Shown piece after piece: positions 54,628 through 63,460 of a stretch of DNA of 64,000 nt. Position numbers and translations under genes: made by a program. Within the stretch, counting starts at the first letter, position 1; each line of letters begins with the position of its first letter. The stretch spans positions 124,001 to 188,000 of the forward strand of contig NZ_STGJ01000003.1 in the NCBI RefSeq assembly GCF_004919095.1, written 5' to 3'. The DNA is from Crenobacter intestini (GTDB taxonomy: Bacteria; Pseudomonadota; Gammaproteobacteria; Burkholderiales; Chromobacteriaceae). Below the pieces are notes generated by a model that searched no databases, was not told the origin of the DNA, and saw only the letters and a program-made list of their open reading frames with translations.

Positions 54628-57069
54628 TCAGGCGTTCACGCCCGCCCTGAGCAGGCGTGCGAGGCATTCCTCGGCCGGCGCCGGCCGTCCGTGCAGGTAG
54701 CCTTGCTGCAACAGGCCCGGGTGGCCAGCGAGGCAGGCGCTTTGCTCGGCGGTCTCCACCCCTTCGGCGACGACGGTGAAGCGTAGGCTGCGCGCGATCG
54801 AGACGATGCCGTCGACCAGCGCGATGTCTTCCTCGCTGCCCGGCAGCGGACGGATGAAACGCTGGTCGATCTTCAATTCGTCGATCGGCAGGGATTTCAG
54901 GTAGGCGAGCGACGAGTAGCCGGTGCCGAAGTCGTCGATCGAGAACCTTACGCCGTCCTGCCTGAGCTTCGCCATCTTCTCCTGCGCGGCGCCCAGGCTT
55001 TCCAGTAGTAGCCCCTCGGTGATCTCCAGCGTCAGGCGGCGCGCGGCAAAGCCGTGGCGCCTGATTAGTGCGCGGATCTTGTCGACGAAGCCCGGCTGGC
55101 TGAAGTGGCGGGGGCTCAGGTTGACCGAGATGCCTTGCGCCAGGCCGGCACGGGCGAGGCGGGCGAGGGCGCGTGCGCTCTCTTCGAGCACCCAGTTGTC
55201 CATCTCGACGATCAAGTCGCTCTCTTCGGCGAGCGGAATGAAGGCGCCCGGCGGCACCAGGCCTCGCTCGGGGTGGCGCCAGCGCACCAGCGACTCGAAG
55301 CCGACGGTGCGTCCGTCGGCGTCCAGTTGCGGCTGCAGGTAGAGTTCGAGCTGCTGGTCGCTGATCGCGTGGCGCAATTCGCGCTGCAGGGTATAGCGCG
55401 AGCGCGCGTGTTCGCCCATCGATTGTTCGAAGAACGCGATCTGGCCGCCGCCATGCGCGCGGGCGCGGCTGAGCGCCGTCTGCGCGTGCAGCATCAGCCC
55501 GTGCGCGTCGTCGCCGGCCTCGCCCAGCGCGATGCCGATGCTGACCGACAGGCTGAGCGTCTCGTCTCCCACTTCCACGCCGTCGCCGAGCGCCTGTTGC
55601 AGTGCGACCGCCAGCTGCAGCAGGCGGGTTGCCTCGTCCTCCTCGCGCAGTCCGGTCGAGCGCTCCAGCATCGCAAACTCGTCTGCGGTCAGCCTGGCGA
55701 CGAGTGCGTGCGGGGCGACCTGCTGTAGTCGTCCGGCCAGCGCCTTCAATAGTTCGTCGCCGGCGACGACGCCGCGCGCTTCGTTGAATTCCTTGAAGCG
55801 GTCGATATTAAGCAGCATCAGCGCACGCGGGTCGTCATGCGCTTCGGTGAGCTTTTCGATCAGTTGCTGGCGGTTGGGCAGGCTGGTCAGCGCGTCGACC
55901 CGGGCGGCGCGCCACGCCTCTTCCTGCGCCTGGCGGATCAGCCCCTGGTCGCTGAACAGCGCGACGAAGCGTTCGATGCCGCCATCGGGCGCGCGCAGCG
56001 CGCGGATGGTCATCCACTCGGGGTAGATTTCACCACACTTCCTGCGATTCCACAGTTCCCCTTGCCAGCGTCCGTCGCGCTCTAGGGCGGCGTACATCAG
56101 CCGGTAGAACGTGACGTCCTGACGGCCGGAGGAGAGCATGGACGGCTTCTGGCCGACGGCCTCGGCCGCGCTGTAGCCGGTGATCTCGCAGAAGGCCGGG
56201 TTGACGGCGAGGATGCGGCTTTGCGCGTCGGTGACCACGATGCCTTCGGCGGCGCTGTCGAACACCTGCTGCGCGAGTTTGAGCTGTTCGTTGCTTTCGA
56301 TCAGACGCGAGCGGTCGTGGCGGATGCGTCTGACCCCCGAGTTGAGCGCGCGGGCGAGGGTGGCCAGCTCAGCGAAGCCTTGCTCGGACAGCGGCTGGTA
56401 GTCATCGACCAGATGCGCGTTTTCGGCGTGGCGGGCGATGGTCGTCAGCGGGCGGGCGACGTAGCGGTGCAGCCACCATGACAACAGCGCGGCGAACAGC
56501 AGCATGCCCCCCCATTCGGCAAGGCGTCTTGCCAGCAGGACCTGCAGCCGTTGCGCTTCTTCAGTCCGGTAGTTGTGGCTGATCCAGACCACGCCCTTTT
56601 CGCGGTTGCTGATCATGCCGGGCGGTGCCGGCATCTGGTAGGGCACCATGATACGGGTGATACGCGCGGCCGGGTCAGGGTCGAGTTGCGCTTCCAGGCC
56701 CTGGCGGGCACGCTCGAAGCGGCGGCTGTCCCAGCCGGGCAGCACCTCGGCGGCGTCCTTGCCTCGGGGCATGTTCGGACCACCGAGCAGGATGCTGCCT
56801 GCGGAGTCGACCAGTGCGATGCGCACGTCGTCATGCCGCGCCTGTGCGAGCAGGATTTCAGACTGCAGCAGGTCAGGTCGGCTGAGCCGCAGTTCGTCGG
56901 CGAGGCGGGCGAAGCGGGCGCCTTCCTCGCGCAGATGTGCTTCGGTGGCTTCAGCCAGGGCGCCCCGTTCGGCTTGCCGTACGCCGACGAACACGACAAA
57001 GATGGATAGCGTGGCTGCGAACATGACTGACAGGGGCAGGATCAGACGCAGGGTTAGCAGGCGTTTCAT
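54628..57069 (-). CDS. Membrane HAMP-PAS-GGDEF-EAL cyclic-di-GMP protein
   Basis: The 813-residue protein has a first helix (about 8-28), a periplasmic sensor of about 170 residues, a second helix (about 205-225), HAMP (to about 275), PAS (about 285-395), GGDEF (about 405-560) and EAL (about 570-805). The GGDEF motif is degenerate: RLTADEFAML replaces GG[DE]EF. The EAL part is better kept: GFESLVRWRHP, then VNLSPRHF, SIDDFGTGYSSLAYL, LKIDQRFI and AEGVET, so it is probably a phosphodiesterase, with the GGDEF domain perhaps a GTP-binding regulator. Its start overlaps the substrate-binding protein stop (ATGA), which points to direct functional coupling. Confidence 0.9.
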   Translation of the reverse strand: MKRLLTLRLILPLSVMFAATLSIFVVFVGVRQAERGALAEATEAHLREEGARFARLADELRLSRPDLLQSEILLAQARHDDVRIALVDSAGSILLGGPNMPRGKDAAEVLPGWDSRRFERARQGLEAQLDPDPAARITRIMVPYQMPAPPGMISNREKGVVWISHNYRTEEAQRLQVLLARRLAEWGGMLLFAALLSWWLHRYVARPLTTIARHAENAHLVDDYQPLSEQGFAELATLARALNSGVRRIRHDRSRLIESNEQLKLAQQVFDSAAEGIVVTDAQSRILAVNPAFCEITGYSAAEAVGQKPSMLSSGRQDVTFYRLMYAALERDGRWQGELWNRRKCGEIYPEWMTIRALRAPDGGIERFVALFSDQGLIRQAQEEAWRAARVDALTSLPNRQQLIEKLTEAHDDPRALMLLNIDRFKEFNEARGVVAGDELLKALAGRLQQVAPHALVARLTADEFAMLERSTGLREEDEATRLLQLAVALQQALGDGVEVGDETLSLSVSIGIALGEAGDDAHGLMLHAQTALSRARAHGGGQIAFFEQSMGEHARSRYTLQRELRHAISDQQLELYLQPQLDADGRTVGFESLVRWRHPERGLVPPGAFIPLAEESDLIVEMDNWVLEESARALARLARAGLAQGISVNLSPRHFSQPGFVDKIRALIRRHGFAARRLTLEITEGLLLESLGAAQEKMAKLRQDGVRFSIDDFGTGYSSLAYLKSLPIDELKIDQRFIRPLPGSEEDIALVDGIVSIARSLRFTVVAEGVETAEQSACLAGHPGLLQQGYLHGRPAPAEECLARLLRAGVNA

Positions 57070-58055
57070 CGGGCGTGCTCGGGGAAATGGGTGGCGTCGA
57101 TCAGTGGCGTCGGGCCGTTCGCGCGTGCATCGATGTTTTCGGCGGCGAGCTTTAACACCAGCGTGTCTGCCACTTGGGCAAGCAAGGGAGAGGTGCCGCC
57201 TAGCAGGCGCAGATTCTCCGCCGTGTCGCATGGCTTGAGCCCGTCAAAAATCCGCCGTGCCTTGGCAGGCGGCAGCCCCAACCAGCGGGTGAGCATGTGT
57301 TGCTGGTATGCATTGCTGCCGCGCCATTTGTCGACGCCCTTCAGGTGCGCGTCGATCAGCGTGGCGACAGCAGCCGGCTTGGCAAGCAGGGCCTCCTCGC
57401 GTACGGCGACCACGTCGAAGATGGTGTCCGGCAGGCTGCGGCTGTCAAACAGCACGTGCCCGCCGTGTTTGATCAGGCGGGTGGCAACCGGCGGGTAGCT
57501 GATCGCCGCGTCGATCTTGCCCGCCCGCCATGCTGCTTCCTGCATGTTGATGCCGACGTCGACCAGTTCGACGTCGGCGGCGGATAGCCCGGCTGCCTTG
57601 AGTACACCTGAGAGCATCAGCGCGCCGGTTGCCGAGCGCTCGAAGCCGATGCGCTTGCCCGCGAGCGCGGAGAGGTCGGCTACCTTATCGCGGGCGACGA
57701 GCATGTCGGCACCGGCCGAGCTATCGAGCACCAGCACGATGGTGAGCGGGATGCCGCCGGCGCGCGCGCGCAGCACCTCGTCCAGCGTCAGCGTCGCCGC
57801 GTCGACGATGCCGGCCGAGAGCGCGTGCAGCGAGGTGCTGGCAGAAGCGAGCTCGATCAGGCGCACGCCGCCGGCTGCCAGCACGCCCTGTTGCTGGGCC
57901 AGCCACAAGAAGCCGTGGCCTGGCCACGGATGGGTCGACAGCTTGAGCGGCGGTTCGGATACGCAGGCAGGCAAAGCCGCGGACAGCACGGCCAAGGCGC
58001 AGCCGGTGAGCAAACGCCTGCGCGTGTGGTCGGTAGAAGCGCGGGGTGACTGCAT
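57066..58055 (-). CDS. ABC-type substrate-binding lipoprotein (NMT1/SsuA-like)
   Basis: The 329-residue protein starts with a basic, Tat-like, lipoprotein-style signal (RRRLLTGCALAVLSAALPAC, lipobox LPAC). The mature part matches periplasmic binding proteins of the NMT1/SsuA group: STHPWPGHGFLWLAQQQGV, LDEVLRARAGGIPLTIVLV, GKRIGFERSATGALML and AAISYPPVATRLIKHGG. No ABC permease or ATPase is adjacent; instead the gene overlaps a sensor GGDEF/EAL gene by four bases. It probably feeds ligand information to that protein's periplasmic domain. An FNR-type box and promoter lie just upstream. Confidence 0.87.
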   Translation of the reverse strand: MQSPRASTDHTRRRLLTGCALAVLSAALPACVSEPPLKLSTHPWPGHGFLWLAQQQGVLAAGGVRLIELASASTSLHALSAGIVDAATLTLDEVLRARAGGIPLTIVLVLDSSAGADMLVARDKVADLSALAGKRIGFERSATGALMLSGVLKAAGLSAADVELVDVGINMQEAAWRAGKIDAAISYPPVATRLIKHGGHVLFDSRSLPDTIFDVVAVREEALLAKPAAVATLIDAHLKGVDKWRGSNAYQQHMLTRWLGLPPAKARRIFDGLKPCDTAENLRLLGGTSPLLAQVADTLVLKLAAENIDARANGPTPLIDATHFPEHAR

Positions 58056-58084
58056 GACGGGAGGTGTTAACTATTCTCGTTGTC

Positions 58085-58125
58085 ATTTTATACTTGATGC
58101 TGAAAGGATATTTGATCCAGATCAA
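58085..58125 (-). promoter_or_regulatory. FNR/ANR-type box with -10 element before the SBP-GGDEF/EAL operon
   Basis: TTGATCCAGATCAA (58112-58125) is a perfect TTGAT-N4-ATCAA site, the FNR/ANR/CRP-FNR consensus. Downstream on the minus strand a -10-like TAAAAT (58090-58085; overlapping TATAAA) puts the centre of the box about 41 bases before a likely transcription start, the class II activator position. The operon start codon is about 60 bases from the box. An anaerobically activated promoter is inferred. Confidence 0.8.
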
Positions 58126-58138
58126 GTAGTAAAACCTG

Positions 58139-61100
58139 TTAGCCGCCGCGTGGAAGCGCCTCCCACACCTTCTGCAGCCGCTTGAGCGAGACCGGGTACG
58201 GCGTCTTGAGCTCCTGCGCGAACAGGCTGACCCGCAGCTCCTCGATCTGCCAGCGGAACGCGAGCAGCTCGGCCGACGCTTCGCCCGTTTCGCTGTCCGC
58301 CGCGACGCGCGCCTCCCAACGCTGCCACAATTCGCGGATCTCGGCTGCGCGCTGACCGTCGCGCTGCGGGCTCGTCACCTGCTTGTCCATGCGCAGCCCC
58401 ATCGCCTTCAGGTAGCGCGTGAGGTGCGGCAACTGCGCCCACGGCGTCGCAGCGAGGAAGCCCGGGTAGACCAGCGCGTCGAGCTGCCCCTTCAGCTCCC
58501 ACCCCAGCTTGTGTTTGGCGATGCGGGCGGCGAGCGGCGGGTATTCGGCCGCGACCTGCGTAAGGTAGCCCATCACCGCCTGGGTGACCGCCGGCAGGCG
58601 CGCGCGCGCGCGCGCCTTCTGTTCGTTGAACGCCTTTTCGCTGCGCGGCAGCGCGTCGTCGCCGACAAATGCCCGGTCGCAGATGCACGCGAGCACGTCG
58701 TCCAGCAGCACGTCGGCGTTGCCAAGCGCCCTTAGTTGCAGCGCTGCCTGCTGGAAGCCCGACGGCCCCTTGCCCAGCTGCTTGACCTGCTCCTTCAGCT
58801 GCAACTGCAACAGGCGCACCACGCCCTTGCGGTGCGCGCGGGTGGCGGCAAGTTCAGTGTCGTAGAGGCGCAGCGCGACGCGGCCCTCGGCTTCCAGCGT
58901 CAGCGCCGGGTAGCCGGTCAGCTGCTGGCGGCCGCGCGCGAACTGGATCGATTCGGGCAGCTCGCCGATGTCCCACGCCATGACGTTCTCGCGTTCGAAT
59001 TCTGCGCTGGTGTCGCGGAAGGTCAGCTGCGCGGCCTGGCCGAACTGCTTTTGCAGGGCGGCAAGATCTCGGCCGAGGCCGATCTCCTGCTTGCCGTCGT
59101 CGATGACGCGGAAGTTGAACAGCAAATGCTCGGGCAGGGGGTGCGCGTAGAAGCCGGCCTCGTCGACGCGCACGCCGCCGCTCTCGCGCAGGATGAAGCG
59201 TGCCAGTTGCGGCGCGATCGGCGCGTCCATGTCCGGTTCCCCCGACAGGAAGCGGGTGACGAAGTCGGGCACCGGCACGCACAGGCGGCGGATCTGCTTG
59301 GGCTGGTTCTTGATAAGCAGGGTGAGCTTCTCGCGCAGCATGCCCGGCACCAGCCACTCGAACGGCGCGGCCTCCAGCCGGTTGAGGCTGGTTAGCGGCA
59401 CGTCGATGGTCACCCCGTCCAGCACATGGTTGGGCTCGAAGCGGTAGCGCAGACGCATGCGCCCGTCGGCGTGTTCCCACCATTCGGGGAACTGGTTGAC
59501 CGTCACGTGCTGCGCGGCGTGCCGCATCAGCTCTTCGCGCGTCAGGTGCAAAAGCTTGGGGTCGGCCTTTTCGGCGTCCAGCCGCCACGCCTCGAAGCTC
59601 GCCGCGTCGACGACATGCGCCGGGATCTTCTGCGCGTAGAAGTCGTAGAGCGCGTCCTCGTCGATCAGCACGTCCTGGCGGCGCGCCTTGTGTTCGAGCG
59701 CCTCGACGTCGCGGATCAGCTGCGCGTTGCGCTGGAAGAAGGGCGCGTTGCTGACATAAGCCATGTCGACCAGCGCGCCGCGGATAAACAGCTCGCGCGC
59801 CTCCTCCGGCGCGATCCGCCCGTAGCTGACCGGGCGGCGCGCAATTAGCGTCAGCCCGAACAGCGTGACCCGCTCGCTGGCGACCACCTCGCCGCGCGCC
59901 TTGTCCCAGTGCGGGTCGAAGTAGTGGTACTTGACGAGGTGCGGTGCCAAAGGCTCGATCCACTCGGGCTCGATGCGGGCGACGCAGCGCGCGTACAGCC
60001 GGCTGGTCTCGACGATCTCGGCGGCGACCAGCCACTTCGGCTTGGCCTTCTTCAGGCCGGAGCCGGGGAAAACGTGGAAGTGGCTGCCGCGCGCACCGGT
60101 GTAGTCGTCGCCCTCCTGCGCCTTCTGGCCGACGTTGCCGATCAGGCCGGTGATCAGCGCCTTGTGCAGCTTCTCGTAGTGCAGCGCCTCCTGCTGGCGG
60201 CGCTTCTTGTCGCCCAGTTGCTGCGGCACTTCGGGCGCGGCCGCGTGCGCGTCTTCGCGGCGGATCAGCCCCATGTCGTTGGCGATCTCGGCCAGTTGCG
60301 CGTGCAGGTCGCGCCATTCGCGCAGGCGCAGGTGCGACAGGAAGTGCGCGTGGCAGGCGTCGATCAGCTGGCGGTTCGACTTCTTGTGGCGCACCGCGTC
60401 CTGGAAGAAGTCCCATAGCGCGAGGTAGGACAGGAAGTCCGAGCGCTCGTCGGCGAAGCGTGCCTGCGCGCGGTCGGCCGCTTCGCGCGCGTCGAACGGG
60501 CGCTCGCGCGGGTCCTGGATCGACAGGCCCGAGGCGATGATCAGCACCTCGCGCACGCAGTCGAAGTCGCGGCCGGCGAGCAGCATGCGCCCGACGCGCG
60601 GGTCGACCGGGATGCGCGCGAGCTCCTTGCCGGTGGCGGTGAGTTCGCCCGCGTCGTCGACCGCGCCCAGTTCGTGCAGCACCTGGTAGCCGTCGGCGAC
60701 CAGCCGGCCGGACGGCGCCTCGAGGAAGGGGAAGGCGTCGACACGGCCAAGGCCGAGCGAGGCCATGCGCAGGATCACCGCGGCGAGGTTGGAGCGCACG
60801 ATCTCGGGGTCGGTGAACGGCGCGCGCGCGTTGAAGTCTTCCTCGTCATACAGGCGTACGCAGACCCCGGCCTCGACGCGGCCGCAACGGCCGGCCCGCT
60901 GGCGCGCCGCCGCCTGCGAGATCTTCTCGACCAGCAGCTGCTCGACCTTGGCGCGCGGGCTGTAGCGCTTGACGCGGGCGAGGCCGGTGTCGACCACGTA
61001 GCGGATGCCGGGCACGGTCAGCGAGGTCTCGGCGACGTTGGTCGACAGCACCACGCGGCGGCCGCCTGACGGCTTGAAGATGCGCTGCTGCTCCTCGTTG

Positions 61101-62077
61101 GAGAGGCGGGCGAACAGCGGCAGGATCTCGTAGCCCTTGATGCCGGACTTCCTCAGCTTCTCGGCGGTGTCGCGGATCTCGCGCTCGCCGGGCAGGAACA
61201 CCAGCACGTCGCCCGCGCCTAGGCGCGACAGTTCGTCCACCGCGTCGACCACCGCGTCTTCCATCTCGGTCTCGCGGTCGTCCTCGTCGCGCGACTTGAG
61301 CGGACGGTAACGTACCTCGACCGGGTAGGTACGGCCGGACACCTCGATCACCGGCGCGCCGTCAAAATGCTTGGAGAAGCGTTCGGCGTCGATGGTCGCC
61401 GAGGTGACGATCACCTTGAGGTCGGGGCGGCGCGGCAGCAGCTGCTTGAGGTAGCCCAGCAGGAAGTCGATGTTCAGGCTGCGCTCGTGCGCCTCGTCGA
61501 TGATGATCGTGTCGTACGCTTCGAGGTAGCGGTCGGTCTGCGTCTCGGCGAGCATGATGCCGTCGGTCATCAGCTTGACCAGGCTCTTGTCGGAGAGCTG
61601 GTCGGTGAAGCGCACCTTGAAGCCGACCGTCTCGCCAAGCGCGCTGCCCAGCTCGTCGGCGATACGGCTGGCGACCGAGCGTGCGGCCAGGCGCCGCGGC
61701 TGGGTGTGGCCGATCAGCCCGAACACGCCGCGGCCAAGCTCGAGGCAGATCTTGGGCAGCTGGGTGGTCTTGCCCGAGCCGGTCTCGCCGCACACGATCA
61801 CCACCTGGTTTTGGGCGATGGCGTCGCGGATCTCGTCGCGGCGCTGGTTGACCGGCAGCGCGTCGTCAAAGCGCGGCACGGGCAGCGCCGCGCGCCGCGT
61901 CTCAACCTTCTGGCGCGAGCGCTCGATGCGCTCGGCGGTCTCTTTCAACAGGCGCTGTGCGTCCTGGCCGCGCGCGACACGCTTCTCGGCGTCCGCGAGG
62001 CGCCGCCTGAGGGCGTGGCGGTCGCGGATCAGGCAGTCGGACAGGGCTTTTTTCAGGGCGGCGACGTTCAGGGACAT
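58139..62077 (-). CDS. hrpA: ATP-dependent RNA helicase HrpA
   Basis: HrpA is a DEAH-box helicase; E. coli HrpA has been linked to fimbrial mRNA processing and to ribosome collisions. The 1312-residue length fits. Motifs: Walker A CGETGSGKTTQ (96-106), TQPRRLAARSVASRIADELG, DEAH in IIIDEAHERSLNIDFLL, SAT, and QRAGRCGRVEAGVCVRLYDEEDF (motif VI). A C-terminal DUF3418-type region follows (to about 1300). The start ATG at 62077 gives MSLNVAALKKAL; the frame is open upstream without conservation. It follows the LD-carboxypeptidase gene by 68 bases on the same strand. Confidence 0.96.
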   Translation of the reverse strand: MSLNVAALKKALSDCLIRDRHALRRRLADAEKRVARGQDAQRLLKETAERIERSRQKVETRRAALPVPRFDDALPVNQRRDEIRDAIAQNQVVIVCGETGSGKTTQLPKICLELGRGVFGLIGHTQPRRLAARSVASRIADELGSALGETVGFKVRFTDQLSDKSLVKLMTDGIMLAETQTDRYLEAYDTIIIDEAHERSLNIDFLLGYLKQLLPRRPDLKVIVTSATIDAERFSKHFDGAPVIEVSGRTYPVEVRYRPLKSRDEDDRETEMEDAVVDAVDELSRLGAGDVLVFLPGEREIRDTAEKLRKSGIKGYEILPLFARLSNEEQQRIFKPSGGRRVVLSTNVAETSLTVPGIRYVVDTGLARVKRYSPRAKVEQLLVEKISQAAARQRAGRCGRVEAGVCVRLYDEEDFNARAPFTDPEIVRSNLAAVILRMASLGLGRVDAFPFLEAPSGRLVADGYQVLHELGAVDDAGELTATGKELARIPVDPRVGRMLLAGRDFDCVREVLIIASGLSIQDPRERPFDAREAADRAQARFADERSDFLSYLALWDFFQDAVRHKKSNRQLIDACHAHFLSHLRLREWRDLHAQLAEIANDMGLIRREDAHAAAPEVPQQLGDKKRRQQEALHYEKLHKALITGLIGNVGQKAQEGDDYTGARGSHFHVFPGSGLKKAKPKWLVAAEIVETSRLYARCVARIEPEWIEPLAPHLVKYHYFDPHWDKARGEVVASERVTLFGLTLIARRPVSYGRIAPEEARELFIRGALVDMAYVSNAPFFQRNAQLIRDVEALEHKARRQDVLIDEDALYDFYAQKIPAHVVDAASFEAWRLDAEKADPKLLHLTREELMRHAAQHVTVNQFPEWWEHADGRMRLRYRFEPNHVLDGVTIDVPLTSLNRLEAAPFEWLVPGMLREKLTLLIKNQPKQIRRLCVPVPDFVTRFLSGEPDMDAPIAPQLARFILRESGGVRVDEAGFYAHPLPEHLLFNFRVIDDGKQEIGLGRDLAALQKQFGQAAQLTFRDTSAEFERENVMAWDIGELPESIQFARGRQQLTGYPALTLEAEGRVALRLYDTELAATRAHRKGVVRLLQLQLKEQVKQLGKGPSGFQQAALQLRALGNADVLLDDVLACICDRAFVGDDALPRSEKAFNEQKARARARLPAVTQAVMGYLTQVAAEYPPLAARIAKHKLGWELKGQLDALVYPGFLAATPWAQLPHLTRYLKAMGLRMDKQVTSPQRDGQRAAEIRELWQRWEARVAADSETGEASAELLAFRWQIEELRVSLFAQELKTPYPVSLKRLQKVWEALPRGG

Positions 62078-62145
62078 GGTGCGGGAGCGGCAGGCGACAG
62101 ACAAGGCGCGGATTATACCCGCCAAGGCGCCGCCCCGCCCGGTCG

Positions 62146-63273
62146 CTACATCAGTTCGGTCAGCGCGGCGGTGTTCAGGCCCGCGAGCGGGTAGGTCGGG
62201 TAGTCGGGGAAGGTGACGCGGTAGCCCGCGCCGTCCGAGGTGAGGCTTGCGTGGGCGCCCAGCGGGAAGGTCGCCTTGTTGCTGGTGTGGCCGAACGGAA
62301 AGCCGGTCAGCACCGGCACGCCGGTGACGCGACCCACATGCGACGCGACGGTCGCGAGCGTGTACGAGCTGTCGTAGTAGTCGCGGATGTTCGTCTGGTC
62401 GAAGTCGCCGAACACGATCGCCTTTTGGCGGCTTAAAACGCCTGCGAGGTTGAGCTGTTGCAGCATGCGCTCGACGCGGTAGGGTTGCTCGCCGACGTCT
62501 TCGATGAACAGGATGCCGCCGTCGATCTTCGGCAGGTAGGGCGTGCCCGCCAGGTGGGCGAGCACGGTCAGGTTGCCGCCCCACAGTACCCCCTCGGCCT
62601 TCAGCGTCGGCGAGAAGGGCGCCTCGACGCGTATCGCCAGCGGGCGGGCGGTGGTGGTGCTGACGAAGTCGCTCATGGTCAGCACGCTGGGTGCCTCGGC
62701 GCCGAAGTCGCTGTAGAGCATCGGCCCCGCGAAGCTTACCACGCCGCCCTGGCTGAGCAGGCCCATCTGGATCGCGGTGAAGTCGCTGAAGCCCATCACT
62801 AGCGTACCGGCCTCCTTCAAGAGCGGGCACAGCCGCTGCCAGTTGATCCACGGCAGGAGGCGCATCGCGCCGTAGCCGCCGCGCGCGGCGAGGATGAATT
62901 TCGGCACGTCGCCCGCGCGGATGTCGTTGAAGTCGGCCGCGCGTTCGGCGTCCGTCCCGGCAAAGCGCTGGTAGCGCCGCGCCAAGCACTGGGTGTTGGA
63001 GAGCTGGTAGCCGGCACGGGCGAGGCGCAGCACGCCGCGCTCGGCGCGTGCGGCGCTGGGCATCAGCCCGGACGGCGCGACCACGCGCAGCGTCGGGCCG
63101 GCTGCGGTGAAGGCGGGCAGGTTGGGCAGGGTTGGTGTCGGGGTCGGAGTCTGGGCGGTCATCGTCTTGACGGGCGATCGGCAGCCGGCGAGCAGGGCCA
63201 GCGCGCCGGCGGCGGCCAGGGCCTCAAGCAGGGTGCGACGCACGGGGTCGGGCTGGGTGTGCATGGCGGTCAT
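62146..63273 (-). CDS. LD-carboxypeptidase (S66, LdcA/MccF-like) lipoprotein
   Basis: The 375-residue protein has a lipoprotein signal (VRRTLLEALAAAGALALLAGC; lipobox LAGC, Cys31) and an S66 serine peptidase domain. The nucleophile is in LVMGFSDFTAIQMGL, the Glu in FIEDVGEQPYRVERML and the His in GFPFGHTSNKATFPLG; the N-terminal strand is TLRVVAPSGLM. LdcA removes the terminal D-Ala from tetrapeptides during peptidoglycan recycling, usually in the cytoplasm, whereas a lipoprotein form would act in the periplasm. hrpA follows 68 bases downstream. Confidence 0.88.
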   Translation of the reverse strand: MTAMHTQPDPVRRTLLEALAAAGALALLAGCRSPVKTMTAQTPTPTPTLPNLPAFTAAGPTLRVVAPSGLMPSAARAERGVLRLARAGYQLSNTQCLARRYQRFAGTDAERAADFNDIRAGDVPKFILAARGGYGAMRLLPWINWQRLCPLLKEAGTLVMGFSDFTAIQMGLLSQGGVVSFAGPMLYSDFGAEAPSVLTMSDFVSTTTARPLAIRVEAPFSPTLKAEGVLWGGNLTVLAHLAGTPYLPKIDGGILFIEDVGEQPYRVERMLQQLNLAGVLSRQKAIVFGDFDQTNIRDYYDSSYTLATVASHVGRVTGVPVLTGFPFGHTSNKATFPLGAHASLTSDGAGYRVTFPDYPTYPLAGLNTAALTELM

Positions 63274-63460
63274 GGGTCAGGTCGCAATGATAACAGTCTA
63301 GGTCGCCGCCGCCCGCCTACTTGTTATTCCCGAAGTGTCTATTGATTGAATAATGCCCGGCCATATGGATATATCCAGACGGTTTTGCGCGGGCCGACCC
63401 ACTTGGGTAGATTGCCCGTCATGACAGGATAATAGCCGGCGCGGCCGGCCGGGAGCACCG

